The translations under genes and the position numbers were made by a program. Shown here one piece after another: positions 15,586 through 23,997 of a stretch of DNA of 64,000 bases. Source of the stretch: Arthrobacter liuii (GTDB lineage Bacteria > Actinomycetota > Actinomycetes > Actinomycetales > Micrococcaceae). The stretch lies in contig NZ_BMFW01000010.1 of assembly GCF_014639275.1 (NCBI RefSeq), positions 4,893 through 68,892 of the forward strand, in the 5' to 3' direction. The notes beneath the pieces are model-generated. The model ran no database searches. It had not been told where the DNA came from and saw only the letters and a program-made list of their open reading frames with translations. How positions within the stretch are numbered: the stretch's first letter is position 1; every line of letters starts with the position of its first letter.

Positions 15586-16938
15586 CTACGCCTTGGGGAT
15601 CCGGACGATGACCGGGCCGGTCCGGTCAGGCGACAGGGTAACTTTGAGTCCGTCTGCGGTGGCCTCGACCGTTCCGCCGTCGCCCTCCGCTGACGCTTGT
15701 GACAATGAGAACCTGCCCGCGTCCAGCTTCAAGGCAGCTTCCGTTCCCCCGCCCAGCAAGTCAAGGAAGGCCACGGCCTCCGTTCCGCGGTCCACCCATC
15801 GGATCCAGGGGTCGTCGCTGCTTGCCATGGTTCCGGTTCCTTCCTGAAACGGACGGGCCCCCACGAGGTATTGCTTGGCGGAAGCCATCCAGTGGCCAAG
15901 ATCGGTCAAGGCCTGGCGCTGGATCTCAGGAATGGTCCCGTCCGCCCGTGGACCTACGTTCAAAAGGAAGTGGCCGCCGCGGGAGACCACGTCCGTGAGG
16001 TGGCGGGCCAACTGATGGCCGGTCAAGGACTGCTCCGGACCTTCCACCTGGTTGTAGCCGAAGGAGAATCCGATGCCCCTGCAGTTCTCCCACTCGGATT
16101 CAGACTCGTTCTCCCTGGAAGCTTCATACTCGCTGGTGGCATAGTCCTTGTGGGTGGCGCCCCAACGGTCGTTCACCACGCCTTGCGGATTGATCGAGTA
16201 GAAATGCTCGAACAGCCTGCCGAGCCCGTACTCGCCAAAGTGCTTGCCGGCGTCGGGCCACTCAATGTCGTTCCACAGGACGTCTGGCCGATACTTGTCC
16301 ACCAGGTCCACCACGTGGTTGTAGGCGTATTCGGCGTAGCCGGCGTCCTTGGGGCGGGAAGTGTCGTGGACGCTTTCGCTGGTGACGTGCGGCGGGAACG
16401 GGCGAACATGCCAGTCCAGTCCGCCGGAATAGTACAGCCCCAGCTTCAGGCCCTTGTCATCCACGGCCCCGGCGATTTCGCCGATCAGGTCCCTGCGCGG
16501 TCCGCGCTGGACCGTGTTGCGTTCGCCTGTCCCCGGAGCATCCCAGAGCGCGATGCCGTCATGGTGCTTCGTGGTGGGCACCACGTAATCGGCACCGGCG
16601 AATTTGAACAGTTCCACCCAGTCCCCCGGATCGAACTGTTCCGCTTTCCACTGGTCCAGGAAGGCGTCGTAGTCCTCGCCTCGAAACACGTCCTGGTGGT
16701 GCTGCTGGGCAGGGCTGCCGTCAATGCGGATGGTGTTGTAGTACCACTCCGCATAGGGGTTGTGGGTAAACCACTCGCGGTCCTCGATGGTGCCCAGGGC
16801 GCCGATGGGTTCGGCCCAGGCGGGAACGGAGTAGGCGCCCCAGTGGATGAAGATGCCGAACGGCGCGTTCTGGAACCACTCCGGCACGGGCCGGGACAAT
16901 TTGCTCCAGTCTTCAGGCGTAGCTGTGCTTTCAGACAT
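15586..16938 (-). CDS. Alpha-L-fucosidase (GH29), cytoplasmic
   Basis: 450 aa starting MSESTATP, with GGAG 6 nt before the ATG. GH29 marks are WFQNAPFGIFIHWGAYSVPAW near the start, TTKHHDGIALWDAP, and DVLWNDIEWPD near residue 221, whose Asp is the expected nucleophile. A beta-sandwich tail follows. It hydrolyses terminal alpha-L-fucosyl bonds. There is no signal peptide, so it should act inside the cell on fucosylated glycosides brought in by the ABC importer encoded just upstream. It is the last gene of the minus-strand importer operon, 55 bp after the permease gene. Confidence 0.92.
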   Translation of the reverse strand: MSESTATPEDWSKLSRPVPEWFQNAPFGIFIHWGAYSVPAWAEPIGALGTIEDREWFTHNPYAEWYYNTIRIDGSPAQQHHQDVFRGEDYDAFLDQWKAEQFDPGDWVELFKFAGADYVVPTTKHHDGIALWDAPGTGERNTVQRGPRRDLIGEIAGAVDDKGLKLGLYYSGGLDWHVRPFPPHVTSESVHDTSRPKDAGYAEYAYNHVVDLVDKYRPDVLWNDIEWPDAGKHFGEYGLGRLFEHFYSINPQGVVNDRWGATHKDYATSEYEASRENESESEWENCRGIGFSFGYNQVEGPEQSLTGHQLARHLTDVVSRGGHFLLNVGPRADGTIPEIQRQALTDLGHWMASAKQYLVGARPFQEGTGTMASSDDPWIRWVDRGTEAVAFLDLLGGGTEAALKLDAGRFSLSQASAEGDGGTVEATADGLKVTLSPDRTGPVIVRIPKA

Positions 16939-16993
16939 GCTGCACTCCAATTTCAGATGGTTGATTTGGGAATTCCGGGGGTCAGGGTGGTGC

Positions 16994-17893
16994 TCAGCGG
17001 CCGCCGAATCCGCCCATGCTGACGCCCTTTACCAACTGGCGCTGCAGGAGGATAACGACCAATAGGCTGGGGATCACGGCTACGGTTGCGGCGGCCATCA
17101 ACGGCCCCCAGTCCGTTCCGCGTTCGCCGGAGAACATGGACAGGCCGAGCGGAATCGTGGCCTGCGAGACGTCATTGATGACGATCAGAGGCCACAGGAA
17201 GCTGCTCCAGTAATCGATGAAGCTGAATACAGCCACCACCGCGAGCGGGGCGCGGACCAGTGGCAGGATGACGCTCCACAGGATCCGGATGGACCCCGCA
17301 CCGTCTATCCGCGCCGCTTCTTCGAATTCGACCGGGAGGGAAAGCAGGAACTGCCGGATGAGGAACGCACCGAACGCACCAAACGCGAACGGAACAATAA
17401 GCGCCGGAAGGGAATTCACCAGGTCCAGCTTGTTCATCATGATGTACAGCGGGATGACCAGGACCTCCTGCGGCAACACCAGGGTGCCCAGGAAGACAAG
17501 AAACAGCTTGTCGCGGTGCCTGAACTGCAGCCGTGCGAAGGCATACGCAGACAGCAGCGACACCACGGTGGTCAGGGCTGCTCCGGCAATGGACACAAGG
17601 AAGCTGTTGGCGATCACCTGTGCGAACGGTATGGCAGTCCAGGCGGTGACATAGTTGGACCATTCCACGCGGGAAGCCAGGAAGTTTGAACCCGTCGAAA
17701 AGACCTCGGAAGTCGGCTTCAGGGAAGTAGCCACCATCCAGAGGAACGGGAAGAAGAAGACGAGGCCTGCCAGGATAATGGCCACCCTACTGATGTAGGT
17801 GCCCGGCCGCTTCTTTCTCCGACGCGCAGGGGGTTGGTGTTTCAGGGCGCCGGTGTTCGGGGTGGCGCCCTTCGCCATGGTTTCAGTTGTCAT
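16994..17893 (-). CDS. Carbohydrate ABC transporter permease (MalG-type)
   Basis: 299 aa with six membrane segments and the MalG-class EAA loop EEAARIDGAGSIRILWSVIL, which docks the ATPase. It forms the channel with the second permease. Its start overlaps the end of that gene by 11 bp. No ATPase gene lies in the cluster; in actinobacteria such importers usually share a distant MsiK-type ATPase. Likely cargo is a fucosylated oligosaccharide, judged from the neighbouring fucosidase and fucose-degradation genes. Confidence 0.92.
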   Translation of the reverse strand: MTTETMAKGATPNTGALKHQPPARRRKKRPGTYISRVAIILAGLVFFFPFLWMVATSLKPTSEVFSTGSNFLASRVEWSNYVTAWTAIPFAQVIANSFLVSIAGAALTTVVSLLSAYAFARLQFRHRDKLFLVFLGTLVLPQEVLVIPLYIMMNKLDLVNSLPALIVPFAFGAFGAFLIRQFLLSLPVEFEEAARIDGAGSIRILWSVILPLVRAPLAVVAVFSFIDYWSSFLWPLIVINDVSQATIPLGLSMFSGERGTDWGPLMAAATVAVIPSLLVVILLQRQLVKGVSMGGFGGR

Positions 17894-18806
17894 AGTTGAC
17901 CAACCTCTTCTGCTGGGAGAACTGCACAGCGGTGATAAGCATGACGATCACAAACAGCGCCCAGGCCAGCGCCGATGCGTAGCCGAGCTTGTCGAAGGAA
18001 AATCCGTTGCGGTACAGGTAGAGCACGATGGTGTTGGTGGATTCTCCGGGGCCGCCTAACGTGAGCAGGTATGGCTGGGTGAAGACCTTGAAGGAACCGA
18101 TGATGGTCATCACCGTGCAGAAGAAGAGCGACGGCGACAGCATGGGCAGCACCACGCGGAAGAACCGTTGCCACCCCCCGGCACCGTCAATGCGGGCTGC
18201 TTCCAGCAGGTTTGGAGAAATCCCGTTTAGCCCCGCGCCGAGGACGATGATGTTGTAGCCGATTCCCTGCCACAGTGACATGGCAATCAATGAGCCCATG
18301 GCCAGCTGGCTGTTGCTGAGCCAGGACGGTCCATGGATGCCGAAATTGGCCAGGAAGCTGTTGACGACGCCGTCATCGGTGAGCATGAGCCGCCATACCA
18401 GCGCGTTGGCAACCATCGGCGTGACAACCGGGACGAAAAACAGGACGCGGAAGAACGGGCCCCAGCTCCCCAAGTTGTGCAGCCACGTGGATACCGCCAG
18501 TGCCAGGACAAGGTTCAGCACGGTGTAGCAGACAGCGAAGAACAACGTGTTGCCCAGGACCGTCCAAAAGACCGGATCCCCGGTCAGCATGCGGGTGTAA
18601 TTTTCCAGTCCTACGAACTTGGGTGTGCCGAACAGGGGCCAGTCGAACAGGCTGATCACCAGGGAGGCGACGAGAGGCACCACGATAAAGATAAGGAACC
18701 CCAGCATGCCGGGGGCAAGGTAAGCAGCGGCGAGCTTCCCGTGGCCGGTAACCCTGGCCGGCTTCTTTGCGTTCTTTACGGCGAGCGTCGGTATAGCAGT
18801 CATCAT
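17883..18806 (-). CDS. Sugar ABC transporter permease (MalF-type)
   Basis: 307 aa with six membrane segments. YLAPGMLGFLIFIVVPLVASL opens the first helix, and the EAA loop reads LEAARIDGAGGWQRFFRVVL. It is the partner of the MalG-type permease in a CUT1-family importer and lies 54 bp downstream of the binding-protein gene. The alternative ATG a few residues on (MTAIPTL) is possible; the 11-bp overlap with the downstream gene indicates coupling. Confidence 0.92.
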   Translation of the reverse strand: MMTAIPTLAVKNAKKPARVTGHGKLAAAYLAPGMLGFLIFIVVPLVASLVISLFDWPLFGTPKFVGLENYTRMLTGDPVFWTVLGNTLFFAVCYTVLNLVLALAVSTWLHNLGSWGPFFRVLFFVPVVTPMVANALVWRLMLTDDGVVNSFLANFGIHGPSWLSNSQLAMGSLIAMSLWQGIGYNIIVLGAGLNGISPNLLEAARIDGAGGWQRFFRVVLPMLSPSLFFCTVMTIIGSFKVFTQPYLLTLGGPGESTNTIVLYLYRNGFSFDKLGYASALAWALFVIVMLITAVQFSQQKRLVNYDN

Positions 18807-18859
18807 TGACCTATTCCTTAAGCGGGGCAGGCTCCAAGCGGGAGCCCGCCCCGAGAGGA

Positions 18860-20113
18860 TTACTTGGCTGAGTTGGCGATGGTGGAAAGGATTTCCTGGG
18901 CTGACTTGCTGCCGCGGAACCCGTCGCCGGAGTACTGCGTGAAGTTCGTTTCCACCTGGTTCCAGGTGGGGGTCGTCACCAGGGGCCGCCCGGACTTCAG
19001 CAACGCCTCGACCACGGCGACGTCGGCCGCCGGCTTGTTACCGGCCCAGTCCTTGACCGCGGACTCCACGGACGGCACCGTCCCGCGGGCGGCCCCGACG
19101 GCGCCAACGACCTCAGGCGTCGTAATCTTCATGATGTTCTTGAAAGCCGTTTCCTTGTCCTTGCAGGATGCCGCGATGGCGAAGGCGGAGCCTTGGATCA
19201 TCCCGATGCCTTGTCCCGAAGTCGAAGGAATGACTGCGATACCCACCTTGCCCTGCGTCTTCGTGGTCAGTGAGTCGTACATCCAGGGGCCGTCGATGAT
19301 CATGGCCGCCTTGCCGCTCATGAACTGCTGCTCCGGAACATCACTGCCATCCGATGCCTGCGGAGCGGTGGCCACCTTTTCCTTGGCGGCCAGGTCAAAA
19401 GCGAACTGCTGGTCCTGCACGAGACCTTGGTTGGTCAGGTCCAGCTTCCCGTCCTTGACCGGTTCATTGCCGTTGGCAAAGGCCAATGGCAGGCCGGGGC
19501 CGGCGCCGAAGCCCGGCGGAACGGCCAGGCCTGTGACGCCGTCCTTCGTCAGCGCCTTGAGGTCGGACGTGAACTGGGCGGTGGTGTAATTGAGCGTTGG
19601 TTCCCTCACTCCCGCTGCCGACAGGACGTCCTTGTTGTAGTAGAGGACCACCGGCTCGGCGTCGTACGGGATGCCGCGGAGGCTTCCGTCCACAGTCAAG
19701 CCAGAAATCATCGCCTTGTTGTACATGGACACGTCGACGTTGTTGCTCTTGACCATGTCGTCAAGCGGAACCGTCAGGTCCTTAAGCTCCTGGGCACGGG
19801 CTGCCTGCGTGGTGATGATGCACGGCGCACCGGAACTGGACAACCGCGTCTTCACTTTTGTCCAGTAGTCGGTGAAACTGGGGCCCTCGAGCGTCAGGTT
19901 GAACGCCGGGTCTTTCTTCTTGGCCGCATCCACGAAGGCCTGCCATTGCGCCCGGTCGTTTTCATTACTGATCCACGTGTACATCGAGGAGGCTTCCTTG
20001 CCCCCATCCGATGACGAACCTGCGCTTGAACCGCAGGCGCTCAATGTTCCCACTGCGAGGGCTGCCACCGCTGCCGCTGTCAGCAGACGGCCGGTAACGC
20101 GGTTGTTCGACAC
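18860..20113 (-). CDS. Extracellular sugar-binding lipoprotein (CUT1 family)
   Basis: About 417 aa from a GTG start at 20113 with AAGGA 8 nt upstream. The signal peptide has lipobox LSAC with Cys 27, then a Ser/Gly linker. MYTWISNENDRAQWQAFVDA and later GKAAMIIDGPWMYDS are typical of cluster-1 solute-binding proteins, which capture oligosaccharides outside the membrane and deliver them to the permeases. The longer open frame to 20242 contains the promoter and is rejected. It is the first gene of the importer-fucosidase operon. Confidence 0.92.
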   Translation of the reverse strand: MSNNRVTGRLLTAAAVAALAVGTLSACGSSAGSSSDGGKEASSMYTWISNENDRAQWQAFVDAAKKKDPAFNLTLEGPSFTDYWTKVKTRLSSSGAPCIITTQAARAQELKDLTVPLDDMVKSNNVDVSMYNKAMISGLTVDGSLRGIPYDAEPVVLYYNKDVLSAAGVREPTLNYTTAQFTSDLKALTKDGVTGLAVPPGFGAGPGLPLAFANGNEPVKDGKLDLTNQGLVQDQQFAFDLAAKEKVATAPQASDGSDVPEQQFMSGKAAMIIDGPWMYDSLTTKTQGKVGIAVIPSTSGQGIGMIQGSAFAIAASCKDKETAFKNIMKITTPEVVGAVGAARGTVPSVESAVKDWAGNKPAADVAVVEALLKSGRPLVTTPTWNQVETNFTQYSGDGFRGSKSAQEILSTIANSAK

Positions 20114-20203
20114 GATGCATGTCCTTTCATAGCTGGGGACAAAGGTTGCCCGGCGACGTCCTCGTGGCCTGCCTGGTGTGATGTACGCAACCCCTGTTCC
20201 AAC

Positions 20204-20233
20204 AGAATGACCCCGCAGATCTGGGTAAGTCAA
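20204..20233 (-). promoter_or_regulatory. Importer operon promoter
   Basis: On the minus strand a -35 TTGACT (20228-20233) and a -10 CATTCT (20204-20209) are 18 nt apart. The transcript would begin about 85 nt before the GTG start of the binding-protein gene. The operator at 20238-20250 lies directly upstream of the -35. Confidence 0.5.
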
Positions 20234-20237
20234 GCAA

Positions 20238-20250
20238 ATCATCTGATCTT
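20238..20250 (-). promoter_or_regulatory. Fucose-regulon operator copy 1
   Basis: The minus strand reads AAGATCAGATGAT. Its first 12 bases (20239-20250) are identical to the plus strand at 20311-20322. It sits beside the -35 of the importer promoter. Predicted target of the FadR-type regulator encoded at 20330-21109. Confidence 0.55.
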
Positions 20251-20310
20251 TATTCGGAAATTTGAATCAGAACGGCATGCCTCAAAAGCTTTCCGGTCTT
20301 TTGGGGAAAC

Positions 20311-20323
20311 AAGATCAGATGAA
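20311..20323 (+). promoter_or_regulatory. Fucose-regulon operator copy 2
   Basis: AAGATCAGATGA, an inverted copy of the site at 20239-20250, 60 bp away. It lies just after the stop codon of the regulator gene. The two inverted sites could be bridged by one regulator tetramer or two dimers upstream of the importer promoter. Confidence 0.5.
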
Positions 20324-20329
20324 TGCGGG

Positions 20330-21109
20330 TTAGTTTGACTCATCGCCGTCACCGAAGACTGCCACAGCATCGCGGACCTGTCCTTCAAGGTCCGGTTCGG
20401 GGATGGCCGTCACATAGTCCTCCACCGCATAGAGGTGGTTGGCCATCCGCGTCCTGGCGCGGTCCACGTCATGGCGGCGCAGCGCCTCCAGGATGCCAAG
20501 ATGCTCGCGATGCGTGGCCAGCAAGCCCTCGCTGTCATGAATGGACCGCCACATTCGCCCCCTTATGGTGTTCGTGGACACGGTCTCGATCAACGCGGAC
20601 AGCACGTGGTTGGCAGATGCCTCGGCGATCAACCGGTGAAACTCCACGTCGCACTGCATCGCCGCTTCATGCTGGACAGGGGCCGCATGAATCGCGGAAT
20701 AGGCGCGCTCAAGGATGAGTTCGGCCTGGTCCAGCTGGTCTTTCCCGATGCAGATGGCCGCGGCAGCCGCTGCCTCCGTTTCCAGTGCCCTGCGGACGGT
20801 ATGGACCTGATTGGCCCGCTCCCCATCCTGGAGCCCTACCCAGAATTCCATTGCAGAAAGGAGGGCCGACGGTTCCAGCCGGGTGACGAAGGTTCCGGCA
20901 CCCTGCCTGGTTTCCAGGATGCCCATCGTGGAGAGGGCGCGCACGCCCTCCCGCAGCGAGCCGCGTGATACCTGCAGCTCTGCGGCCAGGTCCTTCTCGA
21001 TCGGCAGCCGGTCGCCTGGGCGAAGCCGGCGGGAGGACAGCATCCGCTTCACGCCCGTGATGACCACATCGGTCTGGGACATCGCACCATTGGGTCCGCC
21101 GTTCGCCAT
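20330..21109 (-). CDS. FadR-subfamily GntR regulator of fucose genes
   Basis: 259 aa. The N-terminal winged helix-turn-helix shows LRPGDRLPIEKDLAAELQVS, RGSLREGVRALSTMGILETR and GAGTFVT. The C-terminal FCD helical domain carries the usual metal/ligand residues, including D-x3-H in DVEFHRLIAEAS and further His residues in THREHLGIL. It binds a sugar acid or similar effector and, on release, derepresses its targets. It lies between the two divergent fucose transcription units, and four similar ATCAGATGA-type sites flank it, so it very likely controls both operons and itself. Confidence 0.9.
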   Translation of the reverse strand: MANGGPNGAMSQTDVVITGVKRMLSSRRLRPGDRLPIEKDLAAELQVSRGSLREGVRALSTMGILETRQGAGTFVTRLEPSALLSAMEFWVGLQDGERANQVHTVRRALETEAAAAAAICIGKDQLDQAELILERAYSAIHAAPVQHEAAMQCDVEFHRLIAEASANHVLSALIETVSTNTIRGRMWRSIHDSEGLLATHREHLGILEALRRHDVDRARTRMANHLYAVEDYVTAIPEPDLEGQVRDAVAVFGDGDESN

Positions 21110-21163
21110 CTCTGCCGCCTTTCGTTGTGTTTCGTCAGGGGTTCCCGCTAGGGAAATCCACTT

Positions 21164-21173
21164 TCATCCGATG
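21164..21173 (+). promoter_or_regulatory. Fucose-regulon operator copy 3 (degenerate)
   Basis: TCATCCGATG, one base from the TCATCTGAT core seen at the other sites, and itself a CATC-N2-GATG dyad. It is 55 bp upstream of the regulator's start codon, so it could mediate self-control, and 16 bp before the -35 of the catabolic operon. Confidence 0.4.
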
Positions 21174-21179
21174 TATTCC

Positions 21180-21239
21180 TTGGAAAATCAGGTTCACTCT
21201 TATATTCTCATCAAATACTTCCCAATACATCAGATGATG
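21180..21239 (+). promoter_or_regulatory. Catabolic operon promoter and operator copy 4
   Basis: A -35 TTGGAA (21180-21185), 17-nt spacer and -10 TATTCT (21203-21208) are followed by CATCAGATGATG at 21228-21239, a near-palindromic copy of the regulon motif placed just past the expected transcription start. Repressor bound here would block initiation or escape. Confidence 0.5.
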
Positions 21240-21291
21240 CTCGCAACGTTGTGAAGCGTCATCTTCACAGCCTGACCCTGGAGGGCTCACC

Positions 21292-22677
21292 ATGCCACAC
21301 ATCACCGGTTTTGACGTGTTCGACGTGCGGTTTCCCACCTCGCTGTCGGCGGACGGCTCGGATGCCATGAACCACGATGCGGACTACTCCGCCGCCTATA
21401 TTGTGCTGGAAACAGACGACCCGGGAGTGTACGGCTGCGGGTTTACCTTCACGATCGGCCGCGGCAACGACATCTGCGCCGCCGCCATGGAACTGCGGGC
21501 ACGTCCCCTGATCGGAGAGGACGTCGACGGGATTTGCGGCGACCTTGGGGAAACATACCGGGGCCTGAAACGCGATTCCCAGCTCCGCTGGCTCGGGCCG
21601 GACAAGGGGGTGGAGCACCTCGCCCTCGGAGCCGTGATGAATGCCGTCTGGGACCTCGCCGCTCGGCGGGCAGGAAAACCCCTGTGGCGGTTCCTGGTGG
21701 ACATGACCGCGGAGCAGATCGTCAACGCAGCGGACCTAAGCTATCTTTCGGACGCCCTGACCCGGGAAGAGGCCCTGGGCCTGCTGGGGCGCCTTGCGCC
21801 AAGCCGGGACGACCGCATCCAGCAGCTGACCCAAACCGGCTACCCGTGCTACACAACATCCGCCGGCTGGCTGGGCTACTCCGACGAGAAGCTCCGACGG
21901 CTTTGCCAGGAGGCCGTGGACCAGGGCTACCGGCATATCAAGCTGAAAGTGGGAGCGTCCCTGGAGGACGACATCCGCCGCCTCAGCATCGCGCGCGCAG
22001 TCATCGGACCCAAGGGCAACCTCATGATCGATGCGAACCAGGTCTGGGATGTCCCGCAGGCCATCGACTGGATCAAGCAACTTTCTGAGTTCAACCCGCT
22101 CTGGATCGAGGAACCCACCAGCCCGGACGATGTCCTGGGCCACGCCGAAATCCGCAGGGCAGTCCAGCCCATCGGGGTGGCCACCGGCGAACATGGCATG
22201 AACCGCGTGCTCTTCAAACAGCTCTTCCAGGCCGCCGCGATCGATTACTGCCAGCTGGACGCGTGCCGTCTGGCCAGCGTCAACGAAGTACTCGCCGTGC
22301 AGTTGATGGCAGCCAAGTTCGGCATCCCCGTGTGCCCGCACGCCGGCGGGGTGGGCCTGTGCGAGCTCGTCCAGCACCTCTCCATCTTCGACTTCATTGC
22401 CATTTCAGGCGACCTTACCGGCCGGGTCACCGAGTTCGTGGACCACCTCCATGAGCATTTCGTGGACCCGTGCATCATCAAGGACGGCGCCTACGTGATG
22501 CCGGAGAAACCCGGATATTCGGCCGAGCTCAAGGAGCAGACGCTGCAGGAATACGCATTTCCCTATGGCAGCTACTGGGCAGGAACTGACACCGGCCAGG
22601 CAGAACAGGCCTGGCGGGCGGGCAACCCACCCGGCCGGGTGGCCTTCGCCAGCGTACGGCGGGAGGTGGAGGCGTGA
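21292..22677 (+). CDS. fucD: L-fuconate dehydratase
   Basis: 461 aa of the enolase superfamily. The barrel has the base motif IKLKVG (Lys-x-Lys near residue 219), metal-ligand loops in LMIDANQVWD (about 245) and WIEEPTSPDD, TGEHG near 297, and the general acid/base His in VCPHAGGVGL near 351. Full length and the capping-domain text (FTFTIGRGNDI) match L-fuconate dehydratases, which remove water from L-fuconate to give 2-keto-3-deoxy-L-fuconate using Mg2+. It is the first gene of the catabolic operon, overlapping the mutarotase gene by 4 bp. Confidence 0.93.
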   Translation: MPHITGFDVFDVRFPTSLSADGSDAMNHDADYSAAYIVLETDDPGVYGCGFTFTIGRGNDICAAAMELRARPLIGEDVDGICGDLGETYRGLKRDSQLRWLGPDKGVEHLALGAVMNAVWDLAARRAGKPLWRFLVDMTAEQIVNAADLSYLSDALTREEALGLLGRLAPSRDDRIQQLTQTGYPCYTTSAGWLGYSDEKLRRLCQEAVDQGYRHIKLKVGASLEDDIRRLSIARAVIGPKGNLMIDANQVWDVPQAIDWIKQLSEFNPLWIEEPTSPDDVLGHAEIRRAVQPIGVATGEHGMNRVLFKQLFQAAAIDYCQLDACRLASVNEVLAVQLMAAKFGIPVCPHAGGVGLCELVQHLSIFDFIAISGDLTGRVTEFVDHLHEHFVDPCIIKDGAYVMPEKPGYSAELKEQTLQEYAFPYGSYWAGTDTGQAEQAWRAGNPPGRVAFASVRREVEA

Positions 22678-23102
22678 TCAACTACACCCTGACCCATCCC
22701 GGTCTGCTGGCCGCGCTCGCAGAATCCGGCCACGGCTCGCAGATCCTGGTTGCAGACGCCAACTACCCGCACAACACCGGAGCACCCGCATCTGCCCGTC
22801 GTATCGCCCTGAACCTGCGGCCTGGCCTGCTGACGATTGACCAGATCCTCGACGTCCTGGTCGACGCCGTCCCGCTGGAAGCAGCAGCGGTCATGACACC
22901 TCCGGACGGAAACTGGACGGAGGCCATCAAGGGTTACGAACGCACTCTTGGCACAAAGGTCCCCATCACGGCCCATCAGCGCTTCGAGTTCTACGACGCC
23001 GCACGCTCAGCGAACGTCGCCGTCGTCATTGCCAGCGGCGACACCCGGCACTATGCCAACCTGCTGCTGACCATCGGCGTGCGGCCCGAGGGCACGGCCT
23101 GA
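22674..23102 (+). CDS. fucU: L-fucose mutarotase (RbsD/FucU family)
   Basis: 142 aa. The start MINYTLTHPGLLAALAESGHGSQILVADANYP is the RbsD/FucU signature with the catalytic His, and the end ASGDTRHYANLLLTIGV is typical. It speeds interconversion of alpha and beta L-fucopyranose, supplying the anomer that the dehydrogenase uses. GTG start overlapping the dehydratase stop by 4 bp; its own TGA overlaps the next ATG by 1 bp. Confidence 0.92.
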   Translation: MINYTLTHPGLLAALAESGHGSQILVADANYPHNTGAPASARRIALNLRPGLLTIDQILDVLVDAVPLEAAAVMTPPDGNWTEAIKGYERTLGTKVPITAHQRFEFYDAARSANVAVVIASGDTRHYANLLLTIGVRPEGTA

Positions 23103-23995
23103 TGGGGGCACCGTCATTGCAGGTGATCGATTCCCACGTCCACATCTGGGATCCGGCCATGCTGGACTATGACTGGCTGGCGGACGCTCCTGCCCTGAAT
23201 AGGCCCTTCCTGCCGGCGGACCTTCCCCATAGGCCAGCAAATACACGGGGAGCGGTATTCGTGCAGGCTGACTGCCGTGATGACCAGGCGCTGAAGGAAG
23301 TGGACTGGGTTGCCAGCCTTGAAGAGGGCTGGCCTCAGCTGGCCGGCATTGTGGCTTTCGCCCCCATCAGCCGGGGTGATGCCGTCACGGAGGACCTGGG
23401 CCGGCTGCTGGAACGGCCCCTGGTCCGCGGGGTGCGGCAGTTGCTCCAGGACCGTGACGAATCTTTCATGTTGCACCAGTCGACGCTTGCGGGCGCCCGG
23501 CAAGTGGCCCGGGCCGGGCTGGTTTTCGACGCCTGCATCCGCGCCTGGCAGCTCGCCGCGCTGGTGGAATTTGCCCGCCGCGCACCCGGCCTCGTGATCG
23601 TGCTGGACCACATGGGCAAGCCGCCCATCGCGAGCGGAGAGCTCACCGCGTGGCGCAGCGGCATGCAGGAACTGGCCCGGTGTGACAATGTCGTCGTCAA
23701 AATCTCGGGGGCCGGCGCAGAAGCTGCCCCGGACCGCCCATTGGCACCCCAGGCACTGCCGTTCATCCAGGAAACGCTGCGCCTCTTCGGAGCAGAACGC
23801 TGCATGATCGGCAGTGACTGCCCTGTCTCCCTCACAGGACCAGCCGCCTACAAGGACTGGATCACCACCGTGGAACAGGCTATGGCGGGCGCGTCCGACG
23901 GCGAGCGCAACAACGTCGCGCACGGAACCGCGAGCCGCGTTTACGGGCTCCAGGCATACGCAGAACAGAGCGCCATGAACCAGGAAAAGGACTGA
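23102..23995 (+). CDS. L-fucono-lactonase (amidohydrolase family)
   Basis: 297 aa. It opens with VIDSHVHIWDPAMLDYDWL, the H-x-H metal motif of the amidohydrolase_2 group, followed by FVQADCRDDQALKEVDWV, LDHMGKPP and MIGSDCPVSL with the conserved Asp. In fucose clusters this family hydrolyses L-fuconolactone to L-fuconate. Overlap of 1 bp with the mutarotase gene and a 2-bp gap to the dehydrogenase gene show tight coupling. Assignment rests on family plus operon logic. Confidence 0.9.
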   Translation: MGAPSLQVIDSHVHIWDPAMLDYDWLADAPALNRPFLPADLPHRPANTRGAVFVQADCRDDQALKEVDWVASLEEGWPQLAGIVAFAPISRGDAVTEDLGRLLERPLVRGVRQLLQDRDESFMLHQSTLAGARQVARAGLVFDACIRAWQLAALVEFARRAPGLVIVLDHMGKPPIASGELTAWRSGMQELARCDNVVVKISGAGAEAAPDRPLAPQALPFIQETLRLFGAERCMIGSDCPVSLTGPAAYKDWITTVEQAMAGASDGERNNVAHGTASRVYGLQAYAEQSAMNQEKD

Positions 23996-23997
23996 CC

